Assembly: GCA_024400505.1 (NCBI GenBank)
Contig: JAKSMP010000007.1
Location: 1-61,212 of the forward strand
Source: Bacteroidales bacterium
GTDB lineage: Bacteria > Bacteroidota > Bacteroidia > Bacteroidales > P3
Length of the DNA: 61,212 nt
Direction: 5' to 3'
Position 1 is the first letter of the stretch. Each line of letters begins with the position of its first letter. The notes beneath the pieces were generated by a model. The model was not told the origin of the DNA. It saw only the letters and a list, made by a program, of their open reading frames with translations, and ran no database searches. The translations under genes were made by a program, and so were the position numbers. Shown here piece by piece: positions 35,042 to 44,878 of the stretch.

Positions 35042-35359
35042 CCGACTTAGTTAGTTTTGATATAAATTGAACCATCCGAATCACTTGGATTCGGATGCAA
35101 AGGTACAACTTTTTGTAGATACAATAAGAAAATTATTGCATTTTGCCGAAATTAAATTTAGCAGCGGCTATCTATCAAAGTGTTATGGAAAATCGGTGAT
35201 GATTGATCGGGGATCAGTGAACTGGGTTCTGGGATGAGTAATCTGTAATCGGTGATTGGAATTATGGAGTCTGATAGCACCTGGAACGATACAATCCACA
35301 CGATACAAAAAAAGGCGACGTCTCACGACGTCGCCTCGAATTTTATTGACTTAATATTA
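35042..35359. promoter_or_regulatory. Intergenic region with decarboxylase promoter, start-site hairpin and terminator
   Basis: On the minus strand a TACCTTTG -7 box (complement of 35098-35105) is followed by a perfect 10-bp stem-loop, CATCCGAATC with GATTCGGATG (35073-35097), which would include the first transcribed bases of the decarboxylase mRNA. The remainder to 35300 is low-complexity sequence with no gene seen. Confidence 0.6.
35307..35336 (-). terminator. Terminator of the C25 peptidase gene
   Basis: AGGCGACGTC and GACGTCGCCT form a perfect 10-bp stem with a 4-base loop, followed on the minus strand by seven T, 24 bp beyond the stop. Confidence 0.92.
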
Positions 35360-38300
35360 TTATTTACGGACTAGTTTCTTGACCTGGATGCCAGCACCGG
35401 TATCGACACGGACGAAATAGACGCCTGCTGGAACGTGGCTGAGGTCGATACTGAGGGTGGTGCCATTGCCGCGGAGGTTCATGACTGCCTGGCCCATGAG
35501 GTTGACCACTTGGGCGGAACGGATGACCTCGGTGGAGGTGATGACTGCCTGGGCCTGAGCGGGGTTGGGATAGAGGCTGACGGAGGGCTGCTGGGCTGCC
35601 TCATGGATGGAGAGGAGCGACACAGAAGCTTCGGCAGAGCAACCACCGCGATAGCCGGTGACGGAGTATTCGCCTTGGCGGTCGGTGAGGACGGCGATGT
35701 GGTCGGCGGTGTCGCCAGTGGACCACACATAAGAGGTAGCACCATGAGCCACCAGGAGGACGGAGCCAGCATACTGGCGGGTTTCGATGGTGACGGTGGG
35801 AGTGGGCATCACATGGAGGGCAAGGTAGTTGTGGCCGTCAGCGAGAGACTGGACACCCTCTTGGCTGGTGTTGACAGACTGGCCATTGAACATGTATTCG
35901 GCATCCTGGCAAACGGTGTCGATAGCATAGGTGCAGACATCGCCGCTGAAGGGGAATACGATATCGTCGATGAAGGCAGCATCCTCGCCACGGGCGGTGG
36001 AGTAGTCTTTTTCATAGCTGAAGGTGAAGCGATGCTGACCTGCAGAGACGGGGAAAGAGGCGCGGGTCCAGCTGACGTTGCCAGAGGCCTCGATGAGGTT
36101 CTCGCCACCATCAATGGCGAAGAGGAAGAAGTCGTAGTTGCTCTCGGAGGAAACACGATACCAGAAGGAGATGGAATCATCGGACGAAGAGGTGAAATCG
36201 ATATGGAAGACGGAGGACTGGCGGTCGCCAAGGTTGTTGGCACTGCGGAAGCTCTTGCTGCCTGTGTGGGAATCGGAGGAGGTGACTACCCATGCATTGT
36301 TGCTGCTGTTGACGATGTTTTCGACAAGGGTGTTGGACTCGAAGTCTTCGCCAGCGGCGGAGCCAGAACGGAAGGAGAGCTGCTGGACGAGGAAAGTACG
36401 ATCGCCCGAGGTGCAATAGAGATAGAAAGGAATCTCGGCATCGGGAGCGCTCTCATCCAAGAATACGGTGTAGGAGAGGGAGAGACGCTGATTGGGGGCA
36501 AAGGTGTTGAAGGATACGGGAGCGCTGATGGCCTGGACAAAGCCAAAATCGTTGACCAGGGTGAAGATGGGCGCATCGAGCGTAGCCTGGCCTTCATTGG
36601 CCACGGTGATGTCGATATTGGACTGGGCACCGACCTGCAGCGCAGGAGCAATCTGGGAGGAGGTTACCACCACAGAGGGAGCCACCACGGGGAATGCAGC
36701 AGAACGAGAAGAGGGGCTGCTGCCACCGAAATCAACGGTGGCGGTGAAGCGAACCTGGGTGTTGCCCATGGCATCGGCAGCAATATAGGTGGGGAACACT
36801 GCGGAGACGACCACGGTGTCGCCAGGATTGCAGGAGGTGAAACGTGCCTCGGGGTTGATGATGGTGGCGCAGGACTGGTTGCTAGCAAAAGAGAGGAGGC
36901 CACGAGTAGGAGCTGCATTGCCAGCATTGGTGAGGGTGATGTTGAAGGTGCAGACGGAGTCGGCCAAAAGGGAGCCATTGGGTTGAATGGAAACGATGCT
37001 CACATAGGGGCCATCGAGCACGGTGACGGTGACGGTGGAGAAATAGGGCTTGCGGTTCTGAGCCCAGGCAGCGAGTTCATACTCGCCGGGAGCGAGGTCG
37101 GAAGGGAGGCTGAGGGTGGCTGAGCCTGAAGCATCGGCATAGGCAGCAGCTACGAAATCGTGATCCTCGGCAGTGGTGAGTGCCACATAGGCATAAGGCT
37201 CGGTGTTGACGGTGTAGGTGGTAGAACCCACGGGAATAATTTCGGAGGAATTGACAATGAGGTCGGTTGCTTTGGCCAGATAGGGCATGAGGGAAGGATC
37301 GCCGAAGAGCTCGTAGATTTCCCAATAGTAGAGCTGATAGGAGCCATAGCCTTCAACGGCCATGTTGCCAGCAGTGACCATGGAGCCGGCAGTGGTGTGC
37401 CAAGCAGACTGGGGTTCGGCATGGGTGTGGAAGAGCGCGTCGTACATACCCAGGTTCTGGGCATCGTAGGCGGCATCCATGGTGTTGGTGATACCAGTGC
37501 GCACACCCACCGACCAGCAGAAGTCGTGGGGCCAGTAGGTGGAGTTGGTGCCGCCAAAATAGGCCACAGCTCCAGCGTTGTCGCCTTTGCGGAGGAGCGC
37601 CTCACCAAGGCAGGCATCGTAGGCAGAGGTGTTGAATTTGCCGGAGAGGCAGCAGTTGCCAATCATGATGGATGGCATGTTGACGTTGGTCATGGCAGAG
37701 GCATTGGTGGCGGTGAATGAGGGGTTGGACCAGCTGTTGTCGTAGCCGTGGGCGGAATAGTTGATCCAGCCGATGCCGGTGTTGTAGAGGCTGCGGAGTG
37801 CGGCGGAAGTGGAGCTTGCGGAGCAGGAGCCATTGACGGTGACACCAGTGGGAGCAAAAGAGGTGTTGTTCTTATAATAGGTGACGTTGGTGTAGCCGTT
37901 GGCCTCGTTGATGTAGTATTTGGCGATATAGTCCATAGCGGGGTCGGCATAGCGATAGGCGTTGTCGCCGGTATAGCCGCCATCCTCGCCAGCGATCAGC
38001 ACGCCGCGGGAGAGGTAGTCGTCGTTGTCGAAGTTGTAGCCTTCGTAGTAGAGGGTTTTCTCAATCTGGGGAGTGAGTTCGGCCACGGTGCGGGCAGAGA
38101 AACGACCGAGATAGCAGTCGGGGATATTGTCGCCGGTGGTCCAAGAGACGTAGTAGAGGTCGGTGACATGGTCTTGAGCGGGAGCGGTGCAGCGAGATGA
38201 GAAGGCGGGAATCTGCTGGTGGTCGCCCACGAGAAGGAGATAGGTGGGAGCGGGCAGAGCGTCGGTGGCGTTGTCGTAGAAGGAGCGGGTGAACTGGGCG

Positions 38301-39115
38301 ATCTCGTTGGCGGTGGTGCCTACGCCAGTTTCATCGGTATAAGCCACGGTGACAAGGAAGCCCTGACGTTTTTTCCAGTTGATGAAGGAATCGAGCTGGC
38401 CGCGGAAGCTGCTGTGCGACACGATGAGATAGTGGATAGGAGCATCGTTGCGGACTGCCTTGGGCTGGGGAGTGCAGGAAAGCACTTGGCCAGTGACGGC
38501 GAAGTCGGGGGTGTGATAGCGAGCAAAGAGCTGCTGGGTGGCAGCAGCATCGGCACCCTCGAAGGTGAGGGTGATGGTCATAGCGGTGACCTGGGAGAGC
38601 TCGCCGGTGAGGGGGTTGTAGATGATGGGAGAAACACGGAGGACTGCAAGATTGCGGTCGCGAGCCACGCCCATGGGATCAACCCAAGCCAAACGGGCAT
38701 CACCGCCATCGGTGGCATACCAAGCCTGGTCGATGACAAAAGGACGGGGGCCTTTGTCGGACTTGGAGGGAGCAGGCTGGACAGGCATGAGGCGATGTTT
38801 GAGGGGTTCAAGGGTCTTGGTCTGGATATTGGAGACGGACACTTTGACATTGGAGCATACAGGAACAGAAATGACCTGAGAGAGAAGAGGGAGGTTGGCA
38901 CGGCCCAACTCGGACGAGGGAGTGGAACCGTCGAAAGTGAGGGTGGTGTAGGTGTCGGATCCAACGGTGGTGTTGGTCATGTGCAATGCAGGAGCCTCGA
39001 AGGAGACAACCGACTGATGGTAGCTACTGCTAGTAACGCGGACGCCCTGAGCCATGAGGGTGGCAGAGGCGAACAGCACTAAGCCCAGGAGAAGGGCACT
39101 CAGAGTTTTCTTCAT
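35360..39115 (-). CDS. Gingipain-like C25 cysteine peptidase with T9SS sorting domain
   Basis: A 1251-residue secreted protease. A signal peptide (about 1-22, LMA-Q) is followed by a gingipain-type propeptide region (to about 225) and the C25 catalytic domain. The catalytic dyad is H456 (YSAHGYDNSW) and C489 (IGNCCLSGKF), 33 residues apart as in RgpB. Then come Ig-like and beta-sandwich domains, a CARDB-like stretch (about 690-880) and a C-terminal T9SS domain (SLYPNPAQAQ ... GVYFVRV ... KKLVRK). It should be exported through T9SS and act on host or dietary protein at the cell surface. Specificity (Arg, Lys or other) is not predictable by eye. Confidence 0.9.
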   Translation of the reverse strand: MKKTLSALLLGLVLFASATLMAQGVRVTSSSYHQSVVSFEAPALHMTNTTVGSDTYTTLTFDGSTPSSELGRANLPLLSQVISVPVCSNVKVSVSNIQTKTLEPLKHRLMPVQPAPSKSDKGPRPFVIDQAWYATDGGDARLAWVDPMGVARDRNLAVLRVSPIIYNPLTGELSQVTAMTITLTFEGADAAATQQLFARYHTPDFAVTGQVLSCTPQPKAVRNDAPIHYLIVSHSSFRGQLDSFINWKKRQGFLVTVAYTDETGVGTTANEIAQFTRSFYDNATDALPAPTYLLLVGDHQQIPAFSSRCTAPAQDHVTDLYYVSWTTGDNIPDCYLGRFSARTVAELTPQIEKTLYYEGYNFDNDDYLSRGVLIAGEDGGYTGDNAYRYADPAMDYIAKYYINEANGYTNVTYYKNNTSFAPTGVTVNGSCSASSTSAALRSLYNTGIGWINYSAHGYDNSWSNPSFTATNASAMTNVNMPSIMIGNCCLSGKFNTSAYDACLGEALLRKGDNAGAVAYFGGTNSTYWPHDFCWSVGVRTGITNTMDAAYDAQNLGMYDALFHTHAEPQSAWHTTAGSMVTAGNMAVEGYGSYQLYYWEIYELFGDPSLMPYLAKATDLIVNSSEIIPVGSTTYTVNTEPYAYVALTTAEDHDFVAAAYADASGSATLSLPSDLAPGEYELAAWAQNRKPYFSTVTVTVLDGPYVSIVSIQPNGSLLADSVCTFNITLTNAGNAAPTRGLLSFASNQSCATIINPEARFTSCNPGDTVVVSAVFPTYIAADAMGNTQVRFTATVDFGGSSPSSRSAAFPVVAPSVVVTSSQIAPALQVGAQSNIDITVANEGQATLDAPIFTLVNDFGFVQAISAPVSFNTFAPNQRLSLSYTVFLDESAPDAEIPFYLYCTSGDRTFLVQQLSFRSGSAAGEDFESNTLVENIVNSSNNAWVVTSSDSHTGSKSFRSANNLGDRQSSVFHIDFTSSSDDSISFWYRVSSESNYDFFLFAIDGGENLIEASGNVSWTRASFPVSAGQHRFTFSYEKDYSTARGEDAAFIDDIVFPFSGDVCTYAIDTVCQDAEYMFNGQSVNTSQEGVQSLADGHNYLALHVMPTPTVTIETRQYAGSVLLVAHGATSYVWSTGDTADHIAVLTDRQGEYSVTGYRGGCSAEASVSLLSIHEAAQQPSVSLYPNPAQAQAVITSTEVIRSAQVVNLMGQAVMNLRGNGTTLSIDLSHVPAGVYFVRVDTGAGIQVKKLVRK

Positions 39116-39151
39116 AAAAATGGTGGATTGTTTTATTTTTTGTTTTATTTA

Positions 39152-39847
39152 TTATTCGTTAGAATCCGGTATGCCGGCAAACATTTCAAAAGGATGGGGA
39201 GCCAGGATGGTGACTTGCTCGTGGCGGACGGGATGCTCAAACGCCAGCCGATAGGCATGGAGAGAGATGGAGGCATCGGGGTTGGAACGGGCGGCGCCAT
39301 ACTTGAGGTCGCCTTTGATGGGGCATCCCATGTGGGCCAGCTGGCAGCGAATCTGATGATGGCGGCCGGTGTGCAGCTCCACTTCCAAGAGGTGATAGCC
39401 GCCACGGGAGGCTGCCAAAAGGCGATAGTCGAGTTTGGCAAGTTTGGCCCCAGGCTGGGAGGTATCGCGGGTGACGAAGGATTTGTTGAGTTTCTCGTTG
39501 CGGAGCAGGTAGTCCTCCAGATGGCCTTGGGGCGAGGGGGGCTGCTGCTTGACCACGGCGAGATAGGTCTTGTGGAAGTCGCGCGACTGGACCAGTTCGT
39601 TCATGCGAGTGAGGGCCTTGGAAGTCTTGGCAAAAATGACCACGCCAGAGACAGGACGGTCGAGGCGATGGATGACACCGCAGAAGACATTGCCCGGCTT
39701 GGCGTCGCGCTCCTTGATAAACGACTTGACCAGCTCCACCAATGGGGTGTCGCCGGTCTTGTCGCCCTGGACGATTTGTCCGGGTAGCTTATTGAGGGCT
39801 ATGAGGTGGTTATCCTCATAGATAATCTGATTGGCAATGGGATTCAT
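39152..39847 (-). CDS. RluA-family rRNA/tRNA pseudouridine synthase
   Basis: A 231-residue protein with the RluA catalytic motif HRLDRPVSGVV (catalytic Asp63) and a TGRHHQIR segment near the C-terminus. The N-terminal S4 domain found in RluC/RluD is absent; the protein starts at the catalytic domain with IIYEDNHLIALNK. It isomerises uridine to pseudouridine in structured RNA; the target cannot be assigned. It lies 3 bp after psd in the same direction. Confidence 0.92.
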   Translation of the reverse strand: MNPIANQIIYEDNHLIALNKLPGQIVQGDKTGDTPLVELVKSFIKERDAKPGNVFCGVIHRLDRPVSGVVIFAKTSKALTRMNELVQSRDFHKTYLAVVKQQPPSPQGHLEDYLLRNEKLNKSFVTRDTSQPGAKLAKLDYRLLAASRGGYHLLEVELHTGRHHQIRCQLAHMGCPIKGDLKYGAARSNPDASISLHAYRLAFEHPVRHEQVTILAPHPFEMFAGIPDSNE

Positions 39848-39850
39848 CTG

Positions 39851-40546
39851 CTACTCAGCGTTAGTGTTTTGATCCTTGGAGGGAGGGGGCAGAATGGTGC
39901 AGATGGGGGAAATGGCGTTGCGCACCTTGTCCTGCAAATCGACATCGACGGAGAAGTGCTTGGGCACGAAGAGGTCGATGCGGGAGCCGAACTTGATGAA
40001 GCCCAACTCTTGGTTCTGCTTGACTTGTTCACCCTCACGGGCATAGCACACAATGCGTCGAGCCATGGTGCCGGCCACTTGGCGGATGACGATTTTCTGC
40101 CCATCGGGAAGACGAAGACCCACCGAGGTGCGCTCGTTGAGGACAGAGCTCTTGGGATAGGAAGCCACAAAATAATTGCCACGATGATACTTATAGTATT
40201 CCACGGTGCCATCGCAGGGATAGCGGTTGACGTGGACATCGGTGCCATTCATGAAAATGCTGATTTGGAGACACTCTTCCTTGATGTACTCTTTTTCCAT
40301 GGTTTCTTCGATGGTGACAATGGTGCCATCGGCGGGAGCGATAAGGCGCTGGTCGTCGGAGGTGAAGATACGACGAGGAATGCGGAAAAAGAGCGACACT
40401 GCTACCCAAAAGATAAGCAGGATGCCCATAAAAAGGTAATGGGCAAAGCCCCAATGATGGACAAAGAGCACCATGAGGAGGTAAATGGCCATGATGGTGG
40501 CAAAGAGACCAAAGATGAGTTTTTTTCCTTCGCGATGTATATACAT
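39851..40546 (-). CDS. psd: Phosphatidylserine decarboxylase
   Basis: A 231-residue protein of the short (archaeal-type) Psd family. Two N-terminal membrane segments (about 10-28 and 36-54) precede the conserved FMNGTDVHVNRYP (98-110). The autocleavage site FGSRI (G187, S188) lies near the C-terminus, where Ser becomes the pyruvoyl prosthetic group. It makes phosphatidylethanolamine. The neighbouring cdsA gene supplies CDP-diacylglycerol for the same pathway. Confidence 0.94.
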   Translation of the reverse strand: MYIHREGKKLIFGLFATIMAIYLLMVLFVHHWGFAHYLFMGILLIFWVAVSLFFRIPRRIFTSDDQRLIAPADGTIVTIEETMEKEYIKEECLQISIFMNGTDVHVNRYPCDGTVEYYKYHRGNYFVASYPKSSVLNERTSVGLRLPDGQKIVIRQVAGTMARRIVCYAREGEQVKQNQELGFIKFGSRIDLFVPKHFSVDVDLQDKVRNAISPICTILPPPSKDQNTNAE

Positions 40547-40618
40547 ATTATTTTAGTTGCTGTTGAAGGTTGTTTATTGCGATGGTATTAAATTTTAACA
40601 CTAGCAATGAGCACCAGG

Positions 40619-41437
40619 CTAGAAGAAGAAAGAGATGATGAAGGCAAAGGGGAGAATCATGAGAAGGCTGTCGAAGCGGTCGAGAAAACCACCATGGCCG
40701 GGCATGATGTTGCCCGAATCCTTGACACCCACAGAACGCTTGAGCATGGATTCCACCAAATCGCCCAAGGTGCCCACTACACCGCAAATAAGGCCTAAGA
40801 TGACCCAGATGAGGATGGAGGGGCTGCTGTCGAGCAACGGACCGACAAAGATACCCAGCGCCACGCAGGCCAGCACACCGATGGCTGTGCCCTCCCAAGT
40901 CTTACCCGGAGAGTGCTTGGGCCACATCTTGTGTTTGCCCACAAGAGAACCTCCCATGTAGGCGAAGCTGTCGTTTACCCACACCATGAGCACACACATG
41001 ACCAGAAGACTATGTTGAAGGTAAGGCATCATGCCCAGAGGAACGCCGCAATAAATGGCCGGCAGCAGGGTGTGCAACACATCGGCAAAAGGATGCTCGG
41101 ACTGACGCCAAAGTTGAATCATGAGGGTGATGGGAAACATGAGAAGAATCCCAGCTCCAAGAACCCAAATGGATGGTAACCAAGTTCTGGCAAAACCGAG
41201 ACACAGCACTATCAAGATGGTGAAATAATAACCCAGAGGGCGATTGGGGCAATCACCTTTGAGCGCTACCATGCGGAAATACTCATAGGTGCAACCCAAG
41301 GCCACAAAAAGGGCAAAAGCGGTGAGTATGAAAATGCCAAGGAGGGGATTGCCTAACAGCTGACCGCTGAATATGGACCCCAAAAAGAGGAGAGCATATA
41401 CAGCGGCGCTGGCAGTACGTATCCAAAATGTTTTCAT
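40619..41437 (-). CDS. cdsA: Phosphatidate cytidylyltransferase
   Basis: A 272-residue membrane protein with about eight membrane segments. The C-terminal CdsA signature is present: the SVGVKDSGNIMPGHGGFLDRFDS region at about 235-257, with a preceding WVNDSFAYMGGSLVGKHKM. It converts phosphatidic acid and CTP to CDP-diacylglycerol, the branch point of phospholipid synthesis. It lies 4 bp after ftsH and 72 bp before psd on the minus strand. Confidence 0.94.
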   Translation of the reverse strand: MKTFWIRTASAAVYALLFLGSIFSGQLLGNPLLGIFILTAFALFVALGCTYEYFRMVALKGDCPNRPLGYYFTILIVLCLGFARTWLPSIWVLGAGILLMFPITLMIQLWRQSEHPFADVLHTLLPAIYCGVPLGMMPYLQHSLLVMCVLMVWVNDSFAYMGGSLVGKHKMWPKHSPGKTWEGTAIGVLACVALGIFVGPLLDSSPSILIWVILGLICGVVGTLGDLVESMLKRSVGVKDSGNIMPGHGGFLDRFDSLLMILPFAFIISFFF

Positions 41438-41441
41438 TGGA

Positions 41442-43484
41442 TTAATCTATGTTAGGGAGATTTGTGTCGGATTCGAGGGCGGGAGTGTCTTCAGCGGGAA
41501 TCTGTTCGGCCACAGCCTCGGCCACCTGCTCGCCCACACGAGGGCCGTAGATGCGCTCAAGGTCTTCGCGGAAGAGCACCTCTTTGTCGAACAGCTGACC
41601 AGCCAGTTGCTCCATCTGTGAACGATGGTCGGAGATGATCTGCTTGGCACGGGCATAGGCCTCTTCCACCATGCGACGGACTTCCTTGTCGATAATCTCG
41701 GCGGTCTTTTCGCTGAAGGGTTTGGTGAAGGTCATGTCGGCCTGGCCCGTGGAGTCGTAGAAGCTGACATTGCCCAATTCGGGGCTCATGCCATAATAAA
41801 CCACCATGGACTGCGCCATCTTGGTAGCACGCTCGATGTCGCTGAGTGCGCCAGTGCCAACCTTGCCAAAGAAGATTTCCTCGGCGGCACGGCCGGCCAT
41901 GAGGGAGGTCATCTTGTCGAACATCTGCTCATAGGTGGTGAGCTGACGCTCATCGGGCAGATACCAGGCTGCACCCAATGCTTGTCCGCGGGGGACGATG
42001 GTGACTTTGACGAGCGGGTCGGCTCCTTCAAGAAGCCAGCTGACAGAAGCATGGCCCGACTCGTGGAAAGCAACGGTACGTTTTTCCACATCGGTGAGCA
42101 CCTTGCCACGTTTCTCCAAGCCGCCTACGATGCGGTCAACAGCATCCAAGAAGTCTTGACGGCCAATGCTCTTATGATCTTTGCGGGCAGCACAAAGGGC
42201 AGCCTCGTTGCACACATTGGCAATATCGGCACCCGAGAAACCGGGGGTTTGCTTGGCAAGGAAATCACGATCAACATACTCCTCGGAGGTGTTGTCCTTG
42301 TTGAGTTTGAGCTTGCGCAGGTGGACATCGAAGATGGCTTTGCGCTCTTCGAGCGAAGGAAGTTCTACATGAATCTGACGGTCGAAACGGCCGGCACGGA
42401 GCAGAGCGGGATCAAGGATTTCGGCGCGGTTGGTGGCAGCCAGCACAATGATGTTGGTGCCAGAGGAGAAACCGTCCATCTCGGTGAGGAGTTGGTTGAG
42501 GGTATTCTCGCGCTCGTCGTTGGCATTGCTGAGGCCTGCACGACCACGGGCACGGCCCACAGCGTCGATTTCATCGATGAAGATGATGCAAGGAGATTTT
42601 TTCTTGGCTTCCTCAAAGAGGTCGCGCACACGGGAAGCACCCACACCCACGAACATTTCTACAAAGTCGGAACCCGACATGGAGAAGAAGGGTACATTGG
42701 CTTCGCCTGCCACGGCTTTGGCCAGAAGGGTCTTACCGGTACCTGGAGGACCTACAAGGAGCACGCCCTTGGGTATCTTACCGCCAAGGTTGGTATAACG
42801 TTTGGGGTTCTTGAGGAAATCGACTACTTCCATCACCTCATCCTTGGCACCTTCGAGACCTGCCACATCTTTGAAAGTGACATTGGTGGGAGTTTTACCA
42901 TCATACATCTTGGCAGTGGACTTGCCCACGCTGAAAATGCCACCTGAGCCGCCACCCATCTGACGCTGGGTGATGCGATTCATGATCACAAAGAAAATGA
43001 TGATGATGAAGATAGGTCCAAAAAGGACAAGAATCTCACGCCAAGCATTGGTGCGTTTCTCGGGAGTGAGGTCGATACGCTCACCCGTCTTTTCCTCCAC
43101 ACGAGCCAAGTCTTTCTCGAAATTCTCGAAAGTGACGAACTCATAGCGATAGAAACCGGCATTGGGGATGGGTTGATTCATGAGATTTTTGACCACAAGA
43201 TCCTTGTAAGCAGAATCTTTGCGGATGATGGATGGTTTGATATAAACCTCGCAAAACTCTTGGTTGACAACCACAATCTTGGAATAGTGGTGCTTGACCA
43301 GGATAGGCTCAAGCTTGTCCCAACGAATCTTGTTGGAGGATGCTTTGCTATCCTGACGGAGCAGCATACTACCCAGCACCAAGATGGCCACAGTATAGAT
43401 GGTGACCATCACCCAGTTGCGTTTTGGGGGTGTGGAACCGCCCTTATTATTGTTGGCGAGATTGGATTTTTTCTTCTTAGACAT
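41442..43484 (-). CDS. ftsH: ATP-dependent zinc metalloprotease FtsH
   Basis: A 680-residue membrane AAA+ protease. Membrane segments lie at about 24-41 and 152-168. The AAA domain has Walker A GPPGTGKT at 245-252, Walker B IIFIDEID at about 300-307 and an arginine-finger segment; the protease domain has HESGH at 474-478. It degrades misfolded or regulated membrane proteins. A C-terminal acidic tail rich in Glu, Ala and Pro follows the protease domain. It is followed by cdsA and preceded by rsfS, a common Bacteroidota order. Confidence 0.97.
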   Translation of the reverse strand: MSKKKKSNLANNNKGGSTPPKRNWVMVTIYTVAILVLGSMLLRQDSKASSNKIRWDKLEPILVKHHYSKIVVVNQEFCEVYIKPSIIRKDSAYKDLVVKNLMNQPIPNAGFYRYEFVTFENFEKDLARVEEKTGERIDLTPEKRTNAWREILVLFGPIFIIIIFFVIMNRITQRQMGGGSGGIFSVGKSTAKMYDGKTPTNVTFKDVAGLEGAKDEVMEVVDFLKNPKRYTNLGGKIPKGVLLVGPPGTGKTLLAKAVAGEANVPFFSMSGSDFVEMFVGVGASRVRDLFEEAKKKSPCIIFIDEIDAVGRARGRAGLSNANDERENTLNQLLTEMDGFSSGTNIIVLAATNRAEILDPALLRAGRFDRQIHVELPSLEERKAIFDVHLRKLKLNKDNTSEEYVDRDFLAKQTPGFSGADIANVCNEAALCAARKDHKSIGRQDFLDAVDRIVGGLEKRGKVLTDVEKRTVAFHESGHASVSWLLEGADPLVKVTIVPRGQALGAAWYLPDERQLTTYEQMFDKMTSLMAGRAAEEIFFGKVGTGALSDIERATKMAQSMVVYYGMSPELGNVSFYDSTGQADMTFTKPFSEKTAEIIDKEVRRMVEEAYARAKQIISDHRSQMEQLAGQLFDKEVLFREDLERIYGPRVGEQVAEAVAEQIPAEDTPALESDTNLPNID

Positions 43485-43508
43485 AATATATATTAATCAA
43501 TATTAATA

Positions 43509-43874
43509 TTACTCGGACTGCTTGGCGCCGAATTCCATACGGGGAGCATCAGCCCAAAGCTGTTCGAGTTTAAAGAAAGCGCGCTTCTCCTGCTGGAAGA
43601 TGTGCACCACCACATCGAAATAGTCCATCAAAATCCACTCGGCAAGGTTGTAGCCCTCAAGTTTGGAGGGGTTGAGGCCGGTGGCTTTCTTCACCACTTC
43701 GTGCACATGGTCGCTGAGAGCGCTCACATGAGAAGGCACATTGCCCGATGCCACCACAAAGAAGGCACAAGGAGCAGAGGGAAGACCGCGGAGGTCGAGA
43801 ATTTGAACATCGGTGCCCTTCTTTTCGTCCAGGGCTTGGGCGGCCAATTTGGCGAGTACTTCGGATTCAGTCAT
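43509..43874 (-). CDS. rsfS: Ribosome silencing factor
   Basis: A 121-residue RsfS/Iojap protein: LAAQALDEKKGTDVQILDLRGL at the start, then FFVVASGNVPSHVSALSDHV and WILMDYFDVVVHIF, all typical. It binds ribosomal protein L14 and blocks subunit joining when nutrients are low. Its start overlaps the tsaE stop by 8 bp, and ftsH follows 24 bp later. Confidence 0.95.
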   Translation of the reverse strand: MTESEVLAKLAAQALDEKKGTDVQILDLRGLPSAPCAFFVVASGNVPSHVSALSDHVHEVVKKATGLNPSKLEGYNLAEWILMDYFDVVVHIFQQEKRAFFKLEQLWADAPRMEFGAKQSE

Positions 43875-44289
43875 TTATTATGTTGGCTGTTAATGTTCTT
43901 ACTTCGTTTTGTTCTGTAATTTCCACCCTCACATAGCGTTCGGGCAGGAGTTCTTCGATTTTTTCGGTCCACTCGGTGAAACAGTATTCACCGCTGTAGA
44001 AGTATTCTTCGTATCCGATATCATAGGCCTCTTCGAGATTTTTGAGGCGGTAGAAGTCGAAATGGAAAACGGGGCTGCCGTCGTGGGCCTGATAGGAGTT
44101 GACGATGGCGAAGGTGGGGCTGCACACATTGTCTTGGACGCCCAGCTGGAGGCATAGTTCCTTGATGAGGGTGGTTTTGCCTACGCCCATTTTACCGAAG
44201 AAAGCGAAGAAGCGATCATCAGGAAATGTGGCAAGCAATTCTTGTGCCACATGGGGAAGCTGTTCGAGGGTATGAAAAGTTGTCAGCAT
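43867..44289 (-). CDS. tsaE: tRNA N6-threonylcarbamoyladenosine synthesis ATPase TsaE
   Basis: A 140-residue protein with Walker A GKMGVGKT at 32-39, a SPTFAIVNSY segment and the FHFDFYRL motif of the YjeE/TsaE family. It works with TsaB, TsaC and TsaD on t6A37 in ANN-decoding tRNAs. It overlaps rsfS by 8 bp and follows the DUF4293 gene by 8 bp, so it belongs to the same transcription unit. Confidence 0.95.
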   Translation of the reverse strand: MLTTFHTLEQLPHVAQELLATFPDDRFFAFFGKMGVGKTTLIKELCLQLGVQDNVCSPTFAIVNSYQAHDGSPVFHFDFYRLKNLEEAYDIGYEEYFYSGEYCFTEWTEKIEELLPERYVRVEITEQNEVRTLTANIIND

Positions 44290-44297
44290 GGCAGAGG

Positions 44298-44831
44298 TTA
44301 TCTGAGACGATCAGCGGCACGCACTTTCTCCTCGTCGGACTTGATGGAACGCTGGGCAATGAACAGAAATACCACAGCAGCAATGGGTAACCATGTGCCC
44401 AGAGAGTAATGAGTGGCCACATCGGTGCATGCCAAGGGGGCGGTGACGGAACTGACAAAATGGTCAACTGCCCAGAAGAAAATCAAGAAAATATCGGCCA
44501 CACTGAGCAAAAAGCCCACTGCCACAACCTTCATCTGGTTGGGGCGATTTTTATAAAGAAAGATGCTTCCCAAGGAGATAAGGGCCACCAGAATGGTGAG
44601 CACAGTAAGAGGCCATACCTTGATGAAGCCTTTTTGGCTCATCACTACGGGATCGCCGTTGAGAATCTGCTGCATGGTGTCGGGTACGGTTTTTGCCACC
44701 AGGTTGAGTTCGCCAGAGACAGGTGCACCCAGAGAGTATTTGGCAGTGAAGGTGGCGATGGGGAACATGAAGCAAAGCACCATGGCGGAGAATGCCAGGA
44801 GCAAGAAAATGGTTTGTTTGCGTTGTATCAT
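44298..44831 (-). CDS. DUF4293 family membrane protein
   Basis: A 177-residue protein with four membrane segments (about 7-24, 73-92, 101-119 and 142-160) and the family opening MIQRKQTIFLLLA followed by a charged C-terminal tail. DUF4293 proteins are conserved in Bacteroidales with no known function. It sits between the BT_3928-type gene (47 bp upstream) and tsaE (8 bp downstream). Confidence 0.88.
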   Translation of the reverse strand: MIQRKQTIFLLLAFSAMVLCFMFPIATFTAKYSLGAPVSGELNLVAKTVPDTMQQILNGDPVVMSQKGFIKVWPLTVLTILVALISLGSIFLYKNRPNQMKVVAVGFLLSVADIFLIFFWAVDHFVSSVTAPLACTDVATHYSLGTWLPIAAVVFLFIAQRSIKSDEEKVRAADRLR

Positions 44832-44878
44832 TGCTTGGATAATTGTTTTTATGTTGAACGAAAAAAATGGATGCGTGA

